Positions 55,727 to 64,000 of a stretch of 64,000 nucleotides of DNA are shown here, in pieces. The DNA comes from Sulfitobacter sp. S223 (GTDB lineage: Bacteria > Pseudomonadota > Alphaproteobacteria > Rhodobacterales > Rhodobacteraceae). Within the stretch, counting starts at the first letter, position 1. Every line of letters begins with the position of its first letter. The notes under the pieces were generated by a model that searched no databases, was not told the DNA's origin, and saw only the letters and a list, made by a program, of their open reading frames with translations. A program made the position numbers and the translations under genes. The stretch lies in contig NZ_CP083560.1 in NCBI RefSeq assembly GCF_025143825.1, positions 1,488,001-1,552,000 on the forward strand, given 5' to 3'.

Positions 55727-55913
55727 GCGCGTGTTCTCCGTTCAAAATCTGTTCGTATCGGTCTACGCCATTGCCAAGGGACCATCAAGTGAGGGCGCGT
55801 CTTATCGCGATTTAGGTTGCACAGCAGATCACGATGATAGAATTGTGGTAGAAGACTATGGTGGTGCGGCATGACTGCAGGCAGCTAAAGTTAGAATTAC
55901 ACAATAATGATGT

Positions 55914-55935
55914 AGAGAGACGGTTTTGTCTCTCT
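55914..55935 (+). promoter_or_regulatory. Leader hairpin before pdxH
   Basis: AGAGAGAC and GTCTCTCT form a perfect 8-bp stem around GGTTTT, ending 22 bp before the pdxH start and 8 bp before its AAGGA ribosome binding site. It could modulate translation or be an operator. Confidence 0.4.
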
Positions 55936-55956
55936 CTTTGCGGAAAGGATGAGCCT

Positions 55957-56562
55957 GTGACAGATCGTGATGGAATTTTTGCGGGCGATGACCCTTTTGC
56001 TATCACGCGTGACTGGCTTGCTGAAGCAACCAAAGAAGAGCTTAACGATGCCAACGCCATGTCGCTTAGCACGGTGGATGCCAGCGGGATGCCGAACGCG
56101 CGTGTCGTCTTGCTGAAAGACATCGAGGACGGTGCGTTTGTATTCTACACGAACTACGGCAGCGCAAAGGCGCACGAACTTGATTTCGCTGGCAAAGCTG
56201 CCTTTGTCATCCATTGGAAATCGCTGCGCCGTCAGGTGCGCGCGCGTGGTCTGATCACCCGCGAAGATGGTGAAAAAGCAGATGCGTATTACGCATCACG
56301 GTCGCTTAAAAGCCGTCTGGGGGCTTGGGCCTCAAACCAGTCGCAACCGCTGGAAAGCCGCGACGCGCTGGAGCGCGCCTTGCAAGAAGCGACCGAAAAG
56401 CACGGAGATGATCCGGCACGGCCGCCTTATTGGGGTGGTTTCCGGCTGGTGCCGCTTGAGCTGGAATTTTGGGCAGATGGCGATGCGCGTCTGCACAACA
56501 GGTTTCAGTGGCGCCGCGCGACTGTTGACGCGAAATGGGAAATAACGAGACTGAATCCATAA
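55957..56562 (+). CDS. pdxH: Pyridoxamine 5'-phosphate oxidase
   Basis: The 201-residue FMN enzyme makes pyridoxal phosphate. I choose a GTG start at 55957 because AAGGA lies 8 nt upstream and the resulting N-terminus [16 protein letters not shown] fits the family; the frame stays open upstream without a good start. FMN-binding blocks are [20 protein letters not shown] and [13 protein letters not shown], and the C-terminal [10 protein letters not shown] binds phosphate. It is divergent from fabI. Confidence 0.95.
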   Translation: MTDRDGIFAGDDPFAITRDWLAEATKEELNDANAMSLSTVDASGMPNARVVLLKDIEDGAFVFYTNYGSAKAHELDFAGKAAFVIHWKSLRRQVRARGLITREDGEKADAYYASRSLKSRLGAWASNQSQPLESRDALERALQEATEKHGDDPARPPYWGGFRLVPLELEFWADGDARLHNRFQWRRATVDAKWEITRLNP

Positions 56563-56649
56563 TTACGCCAGTAAAGTCGCTTGGTTTTGAGTAGTTAAGT
56601 ATTTGAGTATTCCGCACCGAAGAATGAATTGAAAAACGGTATTGTTGCT

Positions 56650-57204
56650 ATGACACAGACGGACGATCAAAACACGCCACCGGAAACCGTCGTTGGCACG
56701 GTCAAATGGTTTGATCCTGTAAAAGGGTTTGGCTTCGTTCTGGCGGACGGGGGCGGCGACGATATATTGTTGCATGTCAATGTGCTGCGCAACTTTGGCC
56801 AAAGCTCGGTCGCGGACGGGGCACGGATCGAACTGGTCGCGCACAAGACAGATCGTGGTGTGCAGGCCGTTACAGTCGTCTCTATCGCGCCTCCCAAGGG
56901 GCTTGCGCCCAATCTGCCTGACATTGCCGAGCTGGATTACGAAGCGATTGCACGTAGCCCGCTGGTGGCGGCTCGGATCAAGTGGTTCGACAAGGCGAAG
57001 GGATTCGGTTTCGCAAATGTCTTTGGCAGCAGCGAAGATGTCTTTGTACATATAGATGTGTTGCGCCAGTCGGGATTGTCCGATCTTGCCCCCGGAGAAG
57101 CGATTGCAATGCGTGTGATAAGCGGCAAACGTGGCCGCATGGCAGCAGAGGTACGCGCGTGGGAAACAGTGATCACAACAGAAGACAGTTCATCGCCGGA
57201 ATAA
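56650..57204 (+). CDS. Cold shock protein with two cold-shock domains
   Basis: The 184-residue protein carries two CSDs: GTVKWFDPVKGFGFVLADGG (from about residue 16) and ARIKWFDKAKGFGFANVFG (from about 108). Each has an RNP1-like KGFGF motif, and each is followed by an RNP2-like segment (ILLHVNVL and VFVHIDVL). Such double-CSD proteins are typical of alphaproteobacteria and bind single-stranded RNA or DNA. The start at the ATG 56650 is preferred over an in-frame TTG. The last 46 bp overlap the DUF192 gene. Confidence 0.92.
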   Translation: MTQTDDQNTPPETVVGTVKWFDPVKGFGFVLADGGGDDILLHVNVLRNFGQSSVADGARIELVAHKTDRGVQAVTVVSIAPPKGLAPNLPDIAELDYEAIARSPLVAARIKWFDKAKGFGFANVFGSSEDVFVHIDVLRQSGLSDLAPGEAIAMRVISGKRGRMAAEVRAWETVITTEDSSSPE

Positions 57205-57662
57205 CGCTGCTTTTTGCAGGGGCAGGGGCGGTCGCCGCCAAAACGCCACTGCCGCCGTGTCCCACGGACCGTGTGACCATCACAGGTGGCTTTGGCACGG
57301 CTTCGTTTAATGTCGAGGTCGCCGCAGATGAGGCCAACCGCGCACGCGGCCTGATGAATGTGGACGAATTGCCGCTGAGCAGTGGTATGCTGTTCGTTTA
57401 TCAGCGTCCGCAGCTCATGAGCTTCTGGATGCGCAACACCCTCATCGAGCTTGATATGCTGTTTCTGGATGGCTCTGGTGTGATCCGGCATATTCATGAC
57501 CGCGCGCAGCCGTTGGACGAAACGCCCATATCCGGCGGTCCTGATCTGCTGACGGGGGTTCTGGAAATCAATGGAGGGCTGGCACGGCGGCTTGGGATTA
57601 AGGTCGGCGATGTGCTGCGTCATCCGGCGTTTATCAGCGCCGCCGAGCCTTGGAATTGCTAA
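57159..57662 (+). CDS. DUF192 protein with Tat-like signal
   Basis: The 167-residue protein starts at GTG 57159, with GAGG 7 nt upstream, inside the 3' end of the cold shock gene. The N-terminus NRRQFIAGITLLFAGAGAVA is a twin-arginine type signal. The DUF192 domain reads ANRARGLMNVDELPLSSGML then MSFWMRNTLIELDMLFLDGS (about residues 63-115). Proteins of this family are periplasmic and of unknown function. The 46-bp overlap in another frame suggests coupled translation with the cold shock protein. Confidence 0.88.
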   Translation: MGNSDHNRRQFIAGITLLFAGAGAVAAKTPLPPCPTDRVTITGGFGTASFNVEVAADEANRARGLMNVDELPLSSGMLFVYQRPQLMSFWMRNTLIELDMLFLDGSGVIRHIHDRAQPLDETPISGGPDLLTGVLEINGGLARRLGIKVGDVLRHPAFISAAEPWNC

Positions 57663-57737
57663 CAATTAAAATAGATCGCACCAAGGGGCGAATTATGCCT
57701 TTTCAATCCTGATCGGCTTCGCTAAAGAAGCGTCAGT

Positions 57738-57814
57738 CGGGGCGTGGCGCAGCCTGGTAGCGCACCTGTTTTGGGTACAGGGGGTCGGATGTTCGAATCA
57801 TCTCGCCCCGACCA
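57738..57814 (+). tRNA. tRNA-Pro (UGG)
   Basis: The 77-nt cloverleaf has a perfect 7-bp acceptor stem CGGGGCG / CGCCCCG and an encoded CCA end. The anticodon stem CCTGT / ACAGG holds loop TTTGGGT with anticodon TGG. The T-arm is GTTCGAATC. It reads CCA codons, and other CCN by wobble. Confidence 0.96.
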
Positions 57815-57836
57815 TTCTAAAAGACTTAGAACTCAT

Positions 57837-57877
57837 GTGGCTCCTTCGTGAATAGCGAAGGGGCCACAAGTGTTTTA
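57837..57877 (+). terminator. Terminator of tRNA-Pro
   Basis: GTGGCTCCTTCG and CGAAGGGGCCAC form a 12-bp stem with one wobble pair around TGAATAG, followed by AAGTGTTTT. It lies 23 bp after the tRNA. Confidence 0.72.
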
Positions 57878-58540
57878 AGGGTCCGGTGATTCCGATAAGA
57901 ATCGCATCGGCCCGAGATTTAGCTAATTGGTGGCGTTGCTCCCTACATGTAGTGCTCCGAGGTCGATCGCCGGATCATTTCCGCAACCACTGGTAAGATC
58001 GCTGTGCCAAAAATGTTACCAGAATCGCCCGTAAAACAGATTTGTCATTCTGGGGCGCAAAAAAAGTGCACACGAATCTCTGATGTTTGCGAAGGGCGGC
58101 ATGAGCCGGGATCTGAATGCAGTCTTCGGGCCCATTTTTGGTTAGTCGTGCTGTTTTAAAGCATTTTTTAGCGGTCTCAAAAATTAACCTTTTTGCTGAG
58201 CCTCTTAAGTTGATCGCGTGACCATGATCGCAGAAGTGGACGCAGAATGCGTCAACCGTGAAAATGTGAAATTCTGGCTAATAAAACCGTTGACCGAAGG
58301 CGGGTAGATACGCCAGTTTGTGCGGGCTGACGGCGTCGCCACAATATGTAGTGGTTAAACGCTACGACGGGCCGCCGCGCAGCAAAGTACAGGCAAACGG
58401 TCTCACATGACGGTTTATTTGGTCGCTTCGGGCGTTTTCGACGCTTTCGAAGGCTGCCGCTTTGCTTTGCAGTGCAGCAATGAGGTGGGCGGGCGATGTG
58501 CACGTCTGGAAATGGTAACGCTGGAAAATGGGGCAGCGCG
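57878..58540. other. Long non-coding stretch upstream of nrdJ
   Basis: About 660 bp with no credible gene. It holds an AT-rich stretch near 58150-58210, a perfect 6-bp hairpin GACGCA / TGCGTC at about 58237-58251, and an NrdR-like box at 58339. No cobalamin riboswitch motif was recognised. Confidence 0.5.
58339..58354. promoter_or_regulatory. NrdR-box-like site upstream of nrdJ
   Basis: CCACAATATGTAGTGG fits the NrdR consensus acaCwAtATaTwGtgt at the core positions with one core deviation. It lies 186 bp before nrdJ. NrdR boxes normally occur as pairs about 31 bp apart; I did not find the second box. Confidence 0.45.
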
Positions 58541-61500
58541 ATGAAGATTGAACGGAAATTTACCACTCAAGGACAAGACGCATACGCGGATCTGGATTTC
58601 ATCCACACGGTGTCTGAAATTCGCAATCCGGACGGGTCGATTGTATTCCATCTCGACAACGTCGAAGTGCCGAAATCCTGGAGCCAGGTTGCATCCGATG
58701 TCATCGCGCAAAAATATTTCCGTAAAGCGGGCGTGCCAGCCGAATCAAAGCGGGTGAAGGAAAAGGGTGTTCCTGAGTTCCTGTGGCGCTCCGTTCCTGT
58801 TGAAGGCACCGAAATGGGTGGTGAGACGTCGTCAAAGCAAGTGTTTGATCGTCTGGCGGGCGCTTGGGCCTATTGGGGCTGGAAAGGCGGCTATTTCACA
58901 ACCGAAGAAGACGCGCGCACCTACTATGACGAAATGCGCCACATGCTGGCATCTCAGCGCGCCGCGCCGAATTCCCCGCAGTGGTTTAATACCGGTCTGC
59001 ACTGGGCTTACGGCATCGACGGCCCTGCGCAGGGTCACTATTATGTGGATCACAAATCCGGCAAATTGACACGCTCCACTTCTTCTTATGAGCACCCGCA
59101 GCCGCATGCATGTTTCATTCAATCTGTAGCCGACGATCTGGTCGGTGACGGCGGCATCATGGACCTGTGGGTGCGTGAAGCGCGTCTGTTCAAATATGGC
59201 TCCGGCACCGGCACCAACTTCTCTTCCTTGCGTGGTGCGGGGGAGAAACTGTCAGGTGGCGGCAAATCCTCTGGTTTGATGGGTTTCCTGAAAATCGGTG
59301 ACCGCGCTGCTGGAGCGATCAAATCGGGTGGCACCACGCGCCGTGCGGCCAAGATGGTCATCGTCGACGCCGATCACCCCGATATTGAAGATTTCATCAA
59401 CTGGAAGGTGCTCGAAGAGCAGAAGGTTGCCTCCATCGTGGCGGGCTCCAAAATGCACGAGCAAAAGCTCAACCTGATCTTCAAAGCGATCGCGGGCTGG
59501 GACGGGCTTGAGGCCGACGCCTATGATCCAGCCAAGAATGAGCAACTGAAGGACGCGGTCCGCGCGGCCAAAAAGGTCGCTATTCCAGAAACATACGTCA
59601 AGCGAGTGTTGGACTATGCCAAGCAGGGCCACACAAGTATCGAGTTCCCTACCTATGATACCGATTGGGATAGCGAAGCCTACAACTCCGTTTCCGGCCA
59701 GAACTCCAACAACTCCATCCGCGTTACCGATGCCTTTCTGAAGGCGGTTGAGGCTGATGGTGATTGGGAACTGATCGACCGGGTGAGCGGTAAGGTCGCC
59801 AAGACGATCCGCGCACGGGATTTGTGGGATCAGGTTGGCCATGCAGCTTGGGCCTGTGCCGATCCAGGCATCCAGTACCACGATACCGTCAATGATTGGC
59901 ACACGTGCCCCGAAGATGGCGCGATCCGTGGTTCCAACCCGTGCTCGGAATACATGTTCCTTGATGACACGGCTTGTAACCTTGCCTCGATGAACCTGCT
60001 GACTTTCCTGAAAGATGGCGAGTTTCAAGTCGAAGACTATATGCACGCGTCGCGTTTGTGGACTGTGACGCTGGAAATCTCTGTGATGATGGCGCAGTTC
60101 CCGTCCAAGGAGATCGCTCAGCGTTCCTATGATTTCCGCACGCTGGGTCTGGGGTATGCGAACATCGGCGGTCTGCTGATGAACATGGGGTATTCCTATG
60201 ACAGTGACGAAGGTCGCGCGCTGTGCGGTGCGCTGACTGCGATCATGACAGGCGTTGCCTATGCCACATCCGCCGAAATGGCTGGCGAGTTGGGTGCCTT
60301 CCCGGGCTATGGTAAAAACAGCAAGCACATGCTGCGCGTCATCCGTAACCACCGCAACGCGGCCTACGGTGAAAGCACTGGCTACGAAAAACTGGCGATT
60401 AAGCCGCTGCCGCTGGATCACGGCAACTGCCCGCAGGCGGGATTGGTCGATGTGGCCATGTCCACATGGGACGAAGCGCTGAAGCTGGGCGAAAAGCACG
60501 GCTACCGCAATGCGCAGACGTCTGTCATCGCGCCGACGGGCACCATCGGTCTGGTCATGGATTGCGACACCACAGGGATCGAGCCTGACTTCGCCTTGGT
60601 GAAGTTCAAGAAACTGGCCGGTGGCGGCTACTTCAAGATCATCAACCAGTCGGTTCCGGCTGCCCTTGAAAAGCTTGGCTATGGCTCTGCCCAGATCGAA
60701 GAGATCGTCGGCTACGCTGTTGGCCACGGCACCATCGGCAATGCGCCGGGCATCAACCACACGACGCTGATGGGACACGGTTTCGGCCCCAATGAGCTGG
60801 CCAAAGTGGATGGCGCGCTTGCCTCTGCCTTTGACATTCGCTTTGTGTTCAACCAATGGACGCTGGGCGAAGAGTTCTGCACTCAGGTGCTTGGTATCCC
60901 CACCGAGAAACTGAACGATCCCACGTTTGATCTGCTGAAGTCACTTGGCTTCTCCAAGAAAGACGTCGATGCCGCGAACGACCATGTCTGCGGGACGATG
61001 ACGCTAGAAGGGGCGCCGCACCTGAAGCAAGAGCATTACGCCATCTTCGATTGCGCGAACCCTTGCGGCAAGAAAGGCAAGCGTTACCTGTCGGTAAACA
61101 GCCACATCTACATGATGGCAGCGGCCCAGTCGTTTATCTCGGGTGCGATCTCAAAGACGATCAACATGCCCAATGATGCAACGATCGAGGACTGCCAGAA
61201 GGCGTATGAACTTTCATGGTCGCTGGGCATCAAGGCCAATGCGCTTTACCGCGACGGCTCAAAGCTAAGCCAGCCTCTGGCCGCATCGCTTGTAGAAGAT
61301 GATGACGAGGCAGCAGAGATCCTTGAAATCGGGTCCATGCATGAAAAAGCCACCGTTCTGGCCGAGAAAATCGTGGAAAAGGTGATCGTCAAAGAGATCA
61401 TCAAATCGCACCGTGAAAAGATGCCACAGCGGCGCAAGGGTTATACCCAGAAGGCCAATGTCGGCGGGCACAAAGTGTATCTGCGCACGGGTGAATATGA

Positions 61501-62188
61501 AGACGGCTCTCTGGGCGAAATCTTTATCGACATGCACAAAGAGGGTGCCGGTTTCCGGGCAATGATGAACAACTTCGCCATCGCGGTGTCGGTTGGTCTG
61601 CAATATGGCGTGCCGCTCGAAGAGTTTGTCGATGCCTTCACCTTCACCAAATTCGAGCCAGCTGGTATGGTTCAGGGCAACGATAGCATCAAATCGGCAA
61701 CCTCAATCCTTGACTATATCTTCCGCGAACTGGCGGTCAGCTATCTTGACCGGACAGACCTTGCGCATGTGCAACCTCAAGGGGCCACGTTCGATACGCT
61801 AGGCCGTGGCGAGGAAGAGAATGAGGCAAATATCTCTGCAGTGAGCGAAAACGCAGCCGCGAAGTCGCTGGAAGTACTGCGTCAGATCACGTCTCCGGGC
61901 TACCTGCGTAACCGCGTACCGCAAAACCTGACAGTGTTTCAGGGTGGCCAGTCGGCGGCAGTGCAGGCGATCTCTACTTTGGTGCCGGAAGGCGACGGTG
62001 GCGTTGCCACGGCCGTAGCAAGCACAACTGCGATCTCGTCCACAACAGTGTCCATGGACGCCCGCGTCAAAGCCAAGATGCAAGGGTATGAGGGCGAAGC
62101 CTGTGGGGAATGTGGTAACTACACATTGGTGCGCAACGGCACCTGCATGAAGTGCAACACCTGCGGGGGAACCTCAGGCTGTAGCTAA
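58541..62188 (+). CDS. nrdJ: Vitamin B12-dependent ribonucleotide reductase (class II)
   Basis: The 1215-residue enzyme reduces ribonucleotides with adenosylcobalamin and needs no oxygen. The start at 58541 gives [20 protein letters not shown]. Active-site blocks are [46 protein letters not shown] (catalytic Cys and Glu) and [20 protein letters not shown]. The C-terminal tail holds a zinc-ribbon-like [18 protein letters not shown] and [10 protein letters not shown]. This long form is the usual roseobacter RNR. A perfect terminator follows at 62315. Confidence 0.97.
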   Translation: MKIERKFTTQGQDAYADLDFIHTVSEIRNPDGSIVFHLDNVEVPKSWSQVASDVIAQKYFRKAGVPAESKRVKEKGVPEFLWRSVPVEGTEMGGETSSKQVFDRLAGAWAYWGWKGGYFTTEEDARTYYDEMRHMLASQRAAPNSPQWFNTGLHWAYGIDGPAQGHYYVDHKSGKLTRSTSSYEHPQPHACFIQSVADDLVGDGGIMDLWVREARLFKYGSGTGTNFSSLRGAGEKLSGGGKSSGLMGFLKIGDRAAGAIKSGGTTRRAAKMVIVDADHPDIEDFINWKVLEEQKVASIVAGSKMHEQKLNLIFKAIAGWDGLEADAYDPAKNEQLKDAVRAAKKVAIPETYVKRVLDYAKQGHTSIEFPTYDTDWDSEAYNSVSGQNSNNSIRVTDAFLKAVEADGDWELIDRVSGKVAKTIRARDLWDQVGHAAWACADPGIQYHDTVNDWHTCPEDGAIRGSNPCSEYMFLDDTACNLASMNLLTFLKDGEFQVEDYMHASRLWTVTLEISVMMAQFPSKEIAQRSYDFRTLGLGYANIGGLLMNMGYSYDSDEGRALCGALTAIMTGVAYATSAEMAGELGAFPGYGKNSKHMLRVIRNHRNAAYGESTGYEKLAIKPLPLDHGNCPQAGLVDVAMSTWDEALKLGEKHGYRNAQTSVIAPTGTIGLVMDCDTTGIEPDFALVKFKKLAGGGYFKIINQSVPAALEKLGYGSAQIEEIVGYAVGHGTIGNAPGINHTTLMGHGFGPNELAKVDGALASAFDIRFVFNQWTLGEEFCTQVLGIPTEKLNDPTFDLLKSLGFSKKDVDAANDHVCGTMTLEGAPHLKQEHYAIFDCANPCGKKGKRYLSVNSHIYMMAAAQSFISGAISKTINMPNDATIEDCQKAYELSWSLGIKANALYRDGSKLSQPLAASLVEDDDEAAEILEIGSMHEKATVLAEKIVEKVIVKEIIKSHREKMPQRRKGYTQKANVGGHKVYLRTGEYEDGSLGEIFIDMHKEGAGFRAMMNNFAIAVSVGLQYGVPLEEFVDAFTFTKFEPAGMVQGNDSIKSATSILDYIFRELAVSYLDRTDLAHVQPQGATFDTLGRGEEENEANISAVSENAAAKSLEVLRQITSPGYLRNRVPQNLTVFQGGQSAAVQAISTLVPEGDGGVATAVASTTAISSTTVSMDARVKAKMQGYEGEACGECGNYTLVRNGTCMKCNTCGGTSGCS

Positions 62189-62223
62189 GCGCGGGGCGTT
62201 CCCGCCAAACAGACAACGAGACA

Positions 62224-62245
62224 AGGGGCAGGTGCGCTTGCCCCT
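62224..62245. repeat. Hairpin after nrdJ
   Basis: AGGGGCA and TGCCCCT pair perfectly, extendable to 9 bp with one wobble, 35 bp after the nrdJ stop. No T-run follows, so it may be a processing or stability hairpin. Confidence 0.45.
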
Positions 62246-62314
62246 GACGCTGGCCAAGCCGCAGGCATAAAATAAAACGAGCGGTAAATTAATGAGCATG
62301 GTCACGCGAACCTC

Positions 62315-62341
62315 GGGGTGCCAACAGGCACCCCTTTTTCT
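62315..62341 (+). terminator. Intrinsic terminator downstream of nrdJ
   Basis: A perfect 8-bp stem GGGGTGCC / GGCACCCC with loop AACA is followed by TTTTTC. It lies 126 bp after the nrdJ stop. Confidence 0.92.
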
Positions 62342-62509
62342 TTGGTGAGCCGCTTGCTGAAGGTTCGGAGTGGTGCGTGATCGACATCTCAAACAGGTGC
62401 GCGCGTTTTTGAAAGCAGCTGTGACTTCGTCCGAACCCCAAACCCCCATCAAACGCGCTGTTGCAGACGGCATTTAGAAGGCGCCCCGATTTGTGATGTC
62501 CGCTTGGCA

Positions 62510-63202
62510 TTAGCCTGACGAAACCTGCGCCATCACTGCATCGAAGCGGTCCCAACTGATGGACGCCTTATTCCCTGCGTAGCCCTCATAATGAGAACGA
62601 CCTGTAGAATTCGGCAGCCCGGCCCAGATTTTTGCCATGTTGTTCATAAATTCTTGCCGCTCCAGCGTGCCGGCAAGAAAACGGTGCAGCCCTGCTTCTG
62701 CCAGCAGGATATCCGACAGTTGGTCTTGCACAGCAGCACTGAAGCGCTGCGATGTTGAGATACCAGCGCGGGCGACGACCCTGCGGAGGGTTTTGGGAAT
62801 GAACTGGTAGCGGCCGATGGCGTGGGGTTGGCCGGGGGTTGCATCGACCCAGTCAAATATCTCTGCAATTGTCATTTGCGTCGGGCGTTTGCGGGGCTTG
62901 ATCCGCGCGCCATGTTGCACGGCATCATAGCCGTCAAGCCGCGATTCTGCTTCCTGAATAAGTGCACGTATCAGGGTAACACCCGTCCCTTTGATGCGCG
63001 CTGTCCTTTCTTGGGCAAAGGCAGGTTCATGGGCGGGCAGATCCGCGAACAACCCGCCCGGCGCGCGGCCGACAAACAATCCCGATGCGGTCACCCGCGT
63101 GGCCACGGGCGTTGAGTGAAACAGGCTGCCGCGCAACGCCTCTCCACTGGCGGTCTGTGTGAACAGTAGGAATAAGGGCAGGGTATAACGGGCAGGGGAC
63201 AT
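62510..63202 (-). CDS. Secreted lysozyme-like (GH104-type) protein
   Basis: The start at 63202 gives 230 residues with a signal-peptide-like N-terminus MSPARYTLPLFLLFTQTASG; an in-frame start further upstream would place it internally. From about residue 85 the sequence follows lysozyme-like muramidases: LIRALIQEAESRLDGYDAVQ with a candidate catalytic Glu, then IGRYQFIPKTLRRVVARAGI and LSDILLAEAGLHRFLAG. It probably cleaves peptidoglycan in the periplasm. It is not near any phage gene. Confidence 0.72.
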   Translation of the reverse strand: MSPARYTLPLFLLFTQTASGEALRGSLFHSTPVATRVTASGLFVGRAPGGLFADLPAHEPAFAQERTARIKGTGVTLIRALIQEAESRLDGYDAVQHGARIKPRKRPTQMTIAEIFDWVDATPGQPHAIGRYQFIPKTLRRVVARAGISTSQRFSAAVQDQLSDILLAEAGLHRFLAGTLERQEFMNNMAKIWAGLPNSTGRSHYEGYAGNKASISWDRFDAVMAQVSSG

Positions 63203-63348
63203 CAACGCTCCATCAACAACACATCTGCCATGCTTTTGAAGCAAAAGGGTTGCAAAGCCGTTAGCACGGGAAATCGAGCGGTAGGGTTTATCTATGAATG
63301 TCGCTGCTGAGCCTATATCAAATGAAGAGCAACACAGGACGGGCCGCA

Positions 63349-64000
63349 ATGAGTCTTCTTTTCACACCATTCATTCTTGGCAACCTCACGCTGGAAAACC
63401 GTATCGTTATTGCGCCCATGTGCCAGTATTCCGCCGTCGACGGTAACGCGCAGGATTGGCATTTGATCCATCTGGGCCAACTGGCGCTGTCAGGTGCCGG
63501 GATGTTGATCATCGAGGCAACTGCGGTCTCGCCGCGGGGGCGCATTACCCCTGGTGATCTGGGGCTTTATTCGGATGAAAACGAGACCGCTCTTGCGCGG
63601 GTGGTGACGGCGCTCCGCGCGCAATCGGATATGCCGCTGGTGATCCAGATCGCCCACGCGGGCCGGAAAGGATCAAGCCATGCGCCGTGGGATGGTGGTG
63701 GGCAAATCAGATCAGATGCGCCTTCGGGGTGGATGACCGAAGCCCCGTCTGCCTTGCCGCACGCACCTGCGGAAGAAGCGCCCGAGGCTTTGGATGCAGC
63801 GGGACTGGAGCGGGTGAAGCAGGCGTTCGTCGACACTGCCCTGCGTGCCGTGCGACTGGGCTTTGACGGGATTGAGGTGCATATGGCGCATGGCTATTTG
63901 CTGCATCAGTTCCTTTCGCCTTTGGCGAATAACCGCAGCGATGGCTATGGCGGAACACTGGAGAACCGCATGCGCTTTCCGCTTGAGGTGTTCGAGGCCG
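63349..64000 (+). CDS. NADH:flavin oxidoreductase, old yellow enzyme family (3' end cut)
   Basis: About 217 codons are visible up to the window edge. The N-terminus FTPFILGNLTLENRIVIAPM and MCQYSA bind FMN. LVIQIAHAGRKGSSHAPWDG holds the flavin-contacting HAGRK, and VHMAHGYLLHQFLSPLANNR followed by SDGYGG is the catalytic-side signature. It resembles the YqjM branch. An alternative in-frame ATG at 63322 would add 9 residues. The substrate is an electron-poor alkene; the physiological one is unknown. Confidence 0.93.
   Translation, partial: MSLLFTPFILGNLTLENRIVIAPMCQYSAVDGNAQDWHLIHLGQLALSGAGMLIIEATAVSPRGRITPGDLGLYSDENETALARVVTALRAQSDMPLVIQIAHAGRKGSSHAPWDGGGQIRSDAPSGWMTEAPSALPHAPAEEAPEALDAAGLERVKQAFVDTALRAVRLGFDGIEVHMAHGYLLHQFLSPLANNRSDGYGGTLENRMRFPLEVFEA

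Noticed and set aside
57738..57814. tRNA-Pro as an active integration site
   Set aside because: No integrase and no visible second copy of the tRNA 3' end within the window.
57878..58540. Cobalamin riboswitch upstream of the B12-dependent nrdJ
   Set aside because: I could not find the B12-box consensus or the expected hairpin order.
59252..60856. 534-codon open frame antisense to nrdJ
   Set aside because: It lies wholly opposite conserved nrdJ codons, and the sequence has no recognisable motif; such frames are common in GC-rich genes.

Overview
The window is chromosomal DNA of an alphaproteobacterium. Gene content and order point to the Rhodobacteraceae, most likely the marine Roseobacter group: a radA / alr / dnaB neighbourhood, a B12-dependent ribonucleotide reductase (NrdJ), a fused indolepyruvate ferredoxin oxidoreductase, a double-domain cold shock protein, a ccm operon carrying an endolysin/holin pair, and a LexA box of the alphaproteobacterial GTTC-N7-GTTC type. 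Genus is not determinable from the sequence alone. Coding density is high and most genes are housekeeping. I see no insertion sequence, transposase, integrase, CRISPR array, rRNA or prophage structural block. One tRNA (Pro, UGG) is present.

Layout. 1-5.7 kb: radA (cut by the window edge), a membrane coiled-coil protein, a PqiA-type membrane protein, alanine racemase, a secreted DUF1194 protein and a secreted dienelactone-hydrolase-like enzyme. 5.9-9.3 kb: dnaB, pyrE, pyrC. 9.4-16.3 kb: a possible pseudo-hydrolase followed by five tightly coupled genes for surface-glycan work (three related glycosyltransferases, one of them fused to a degenerate sulfotransferase-like region, plus a true sulfotransferase and a FkbM methyltransferase). 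16.5-18.8 kb: a MoxR AAA ATPase / CoxE-like VWA pair. 18.8-25.8 kb: purL, a structured intergenic region with a candidate small RNA, a LysR regulator and the divergent iorAB fusion. 25.8-33.7 kb: acyltransferase, murI, argC, then ccmE / endolysin / holin / ccmF / ccmH and a PaaG-like crotonase, closed by a perfect 10-bp hairpin. 33.7-38.3 kb: a small unknown protein, an RTX-repeat protein, gltA, gltX. 38.4-46 kb: comEC, then on the other strand trpG-trpD-ung-trpC-moaC-moeA and lexA with its own SOS box. 46-57.7 kb: a divergent polysaccharide-deacetylase-like protein, a TetR regulator, trpE coupled to a PpiD-like chaperone, an aminotransferase with a C10 tract, gpt, a LysE exporter, fabI, pdxH, a cold shock protein and an overlapping Tat-exported DUF192 protein. 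57.7-64 kb: tRNA-Pro, a long non-coding stretch with an NrdR-like box, nrdJ, a lysozyme-like secreted protein and an old-yellow-enzyme reductase cut by the window end.

How the genes work together. Tryptophan synthesis is split between the trpGDC operon and the ppiD-trpE pair. Cytochrome c maturation genes ccmE, ccmF and ccmH share one transcription unit with a probable cell-lysis cassette; by analogy with Rhodobacter capsulatus this cassette may serve gene transfer agent release. The most interesting items are that lysis pair, the fused glycosyltransferase cluster, and the lysR-purL intergenic region, which has the architecture of a trans-acting small RNA: a 5' hairpin, a CCUCCC-containing linker and an intrinsic terminator.
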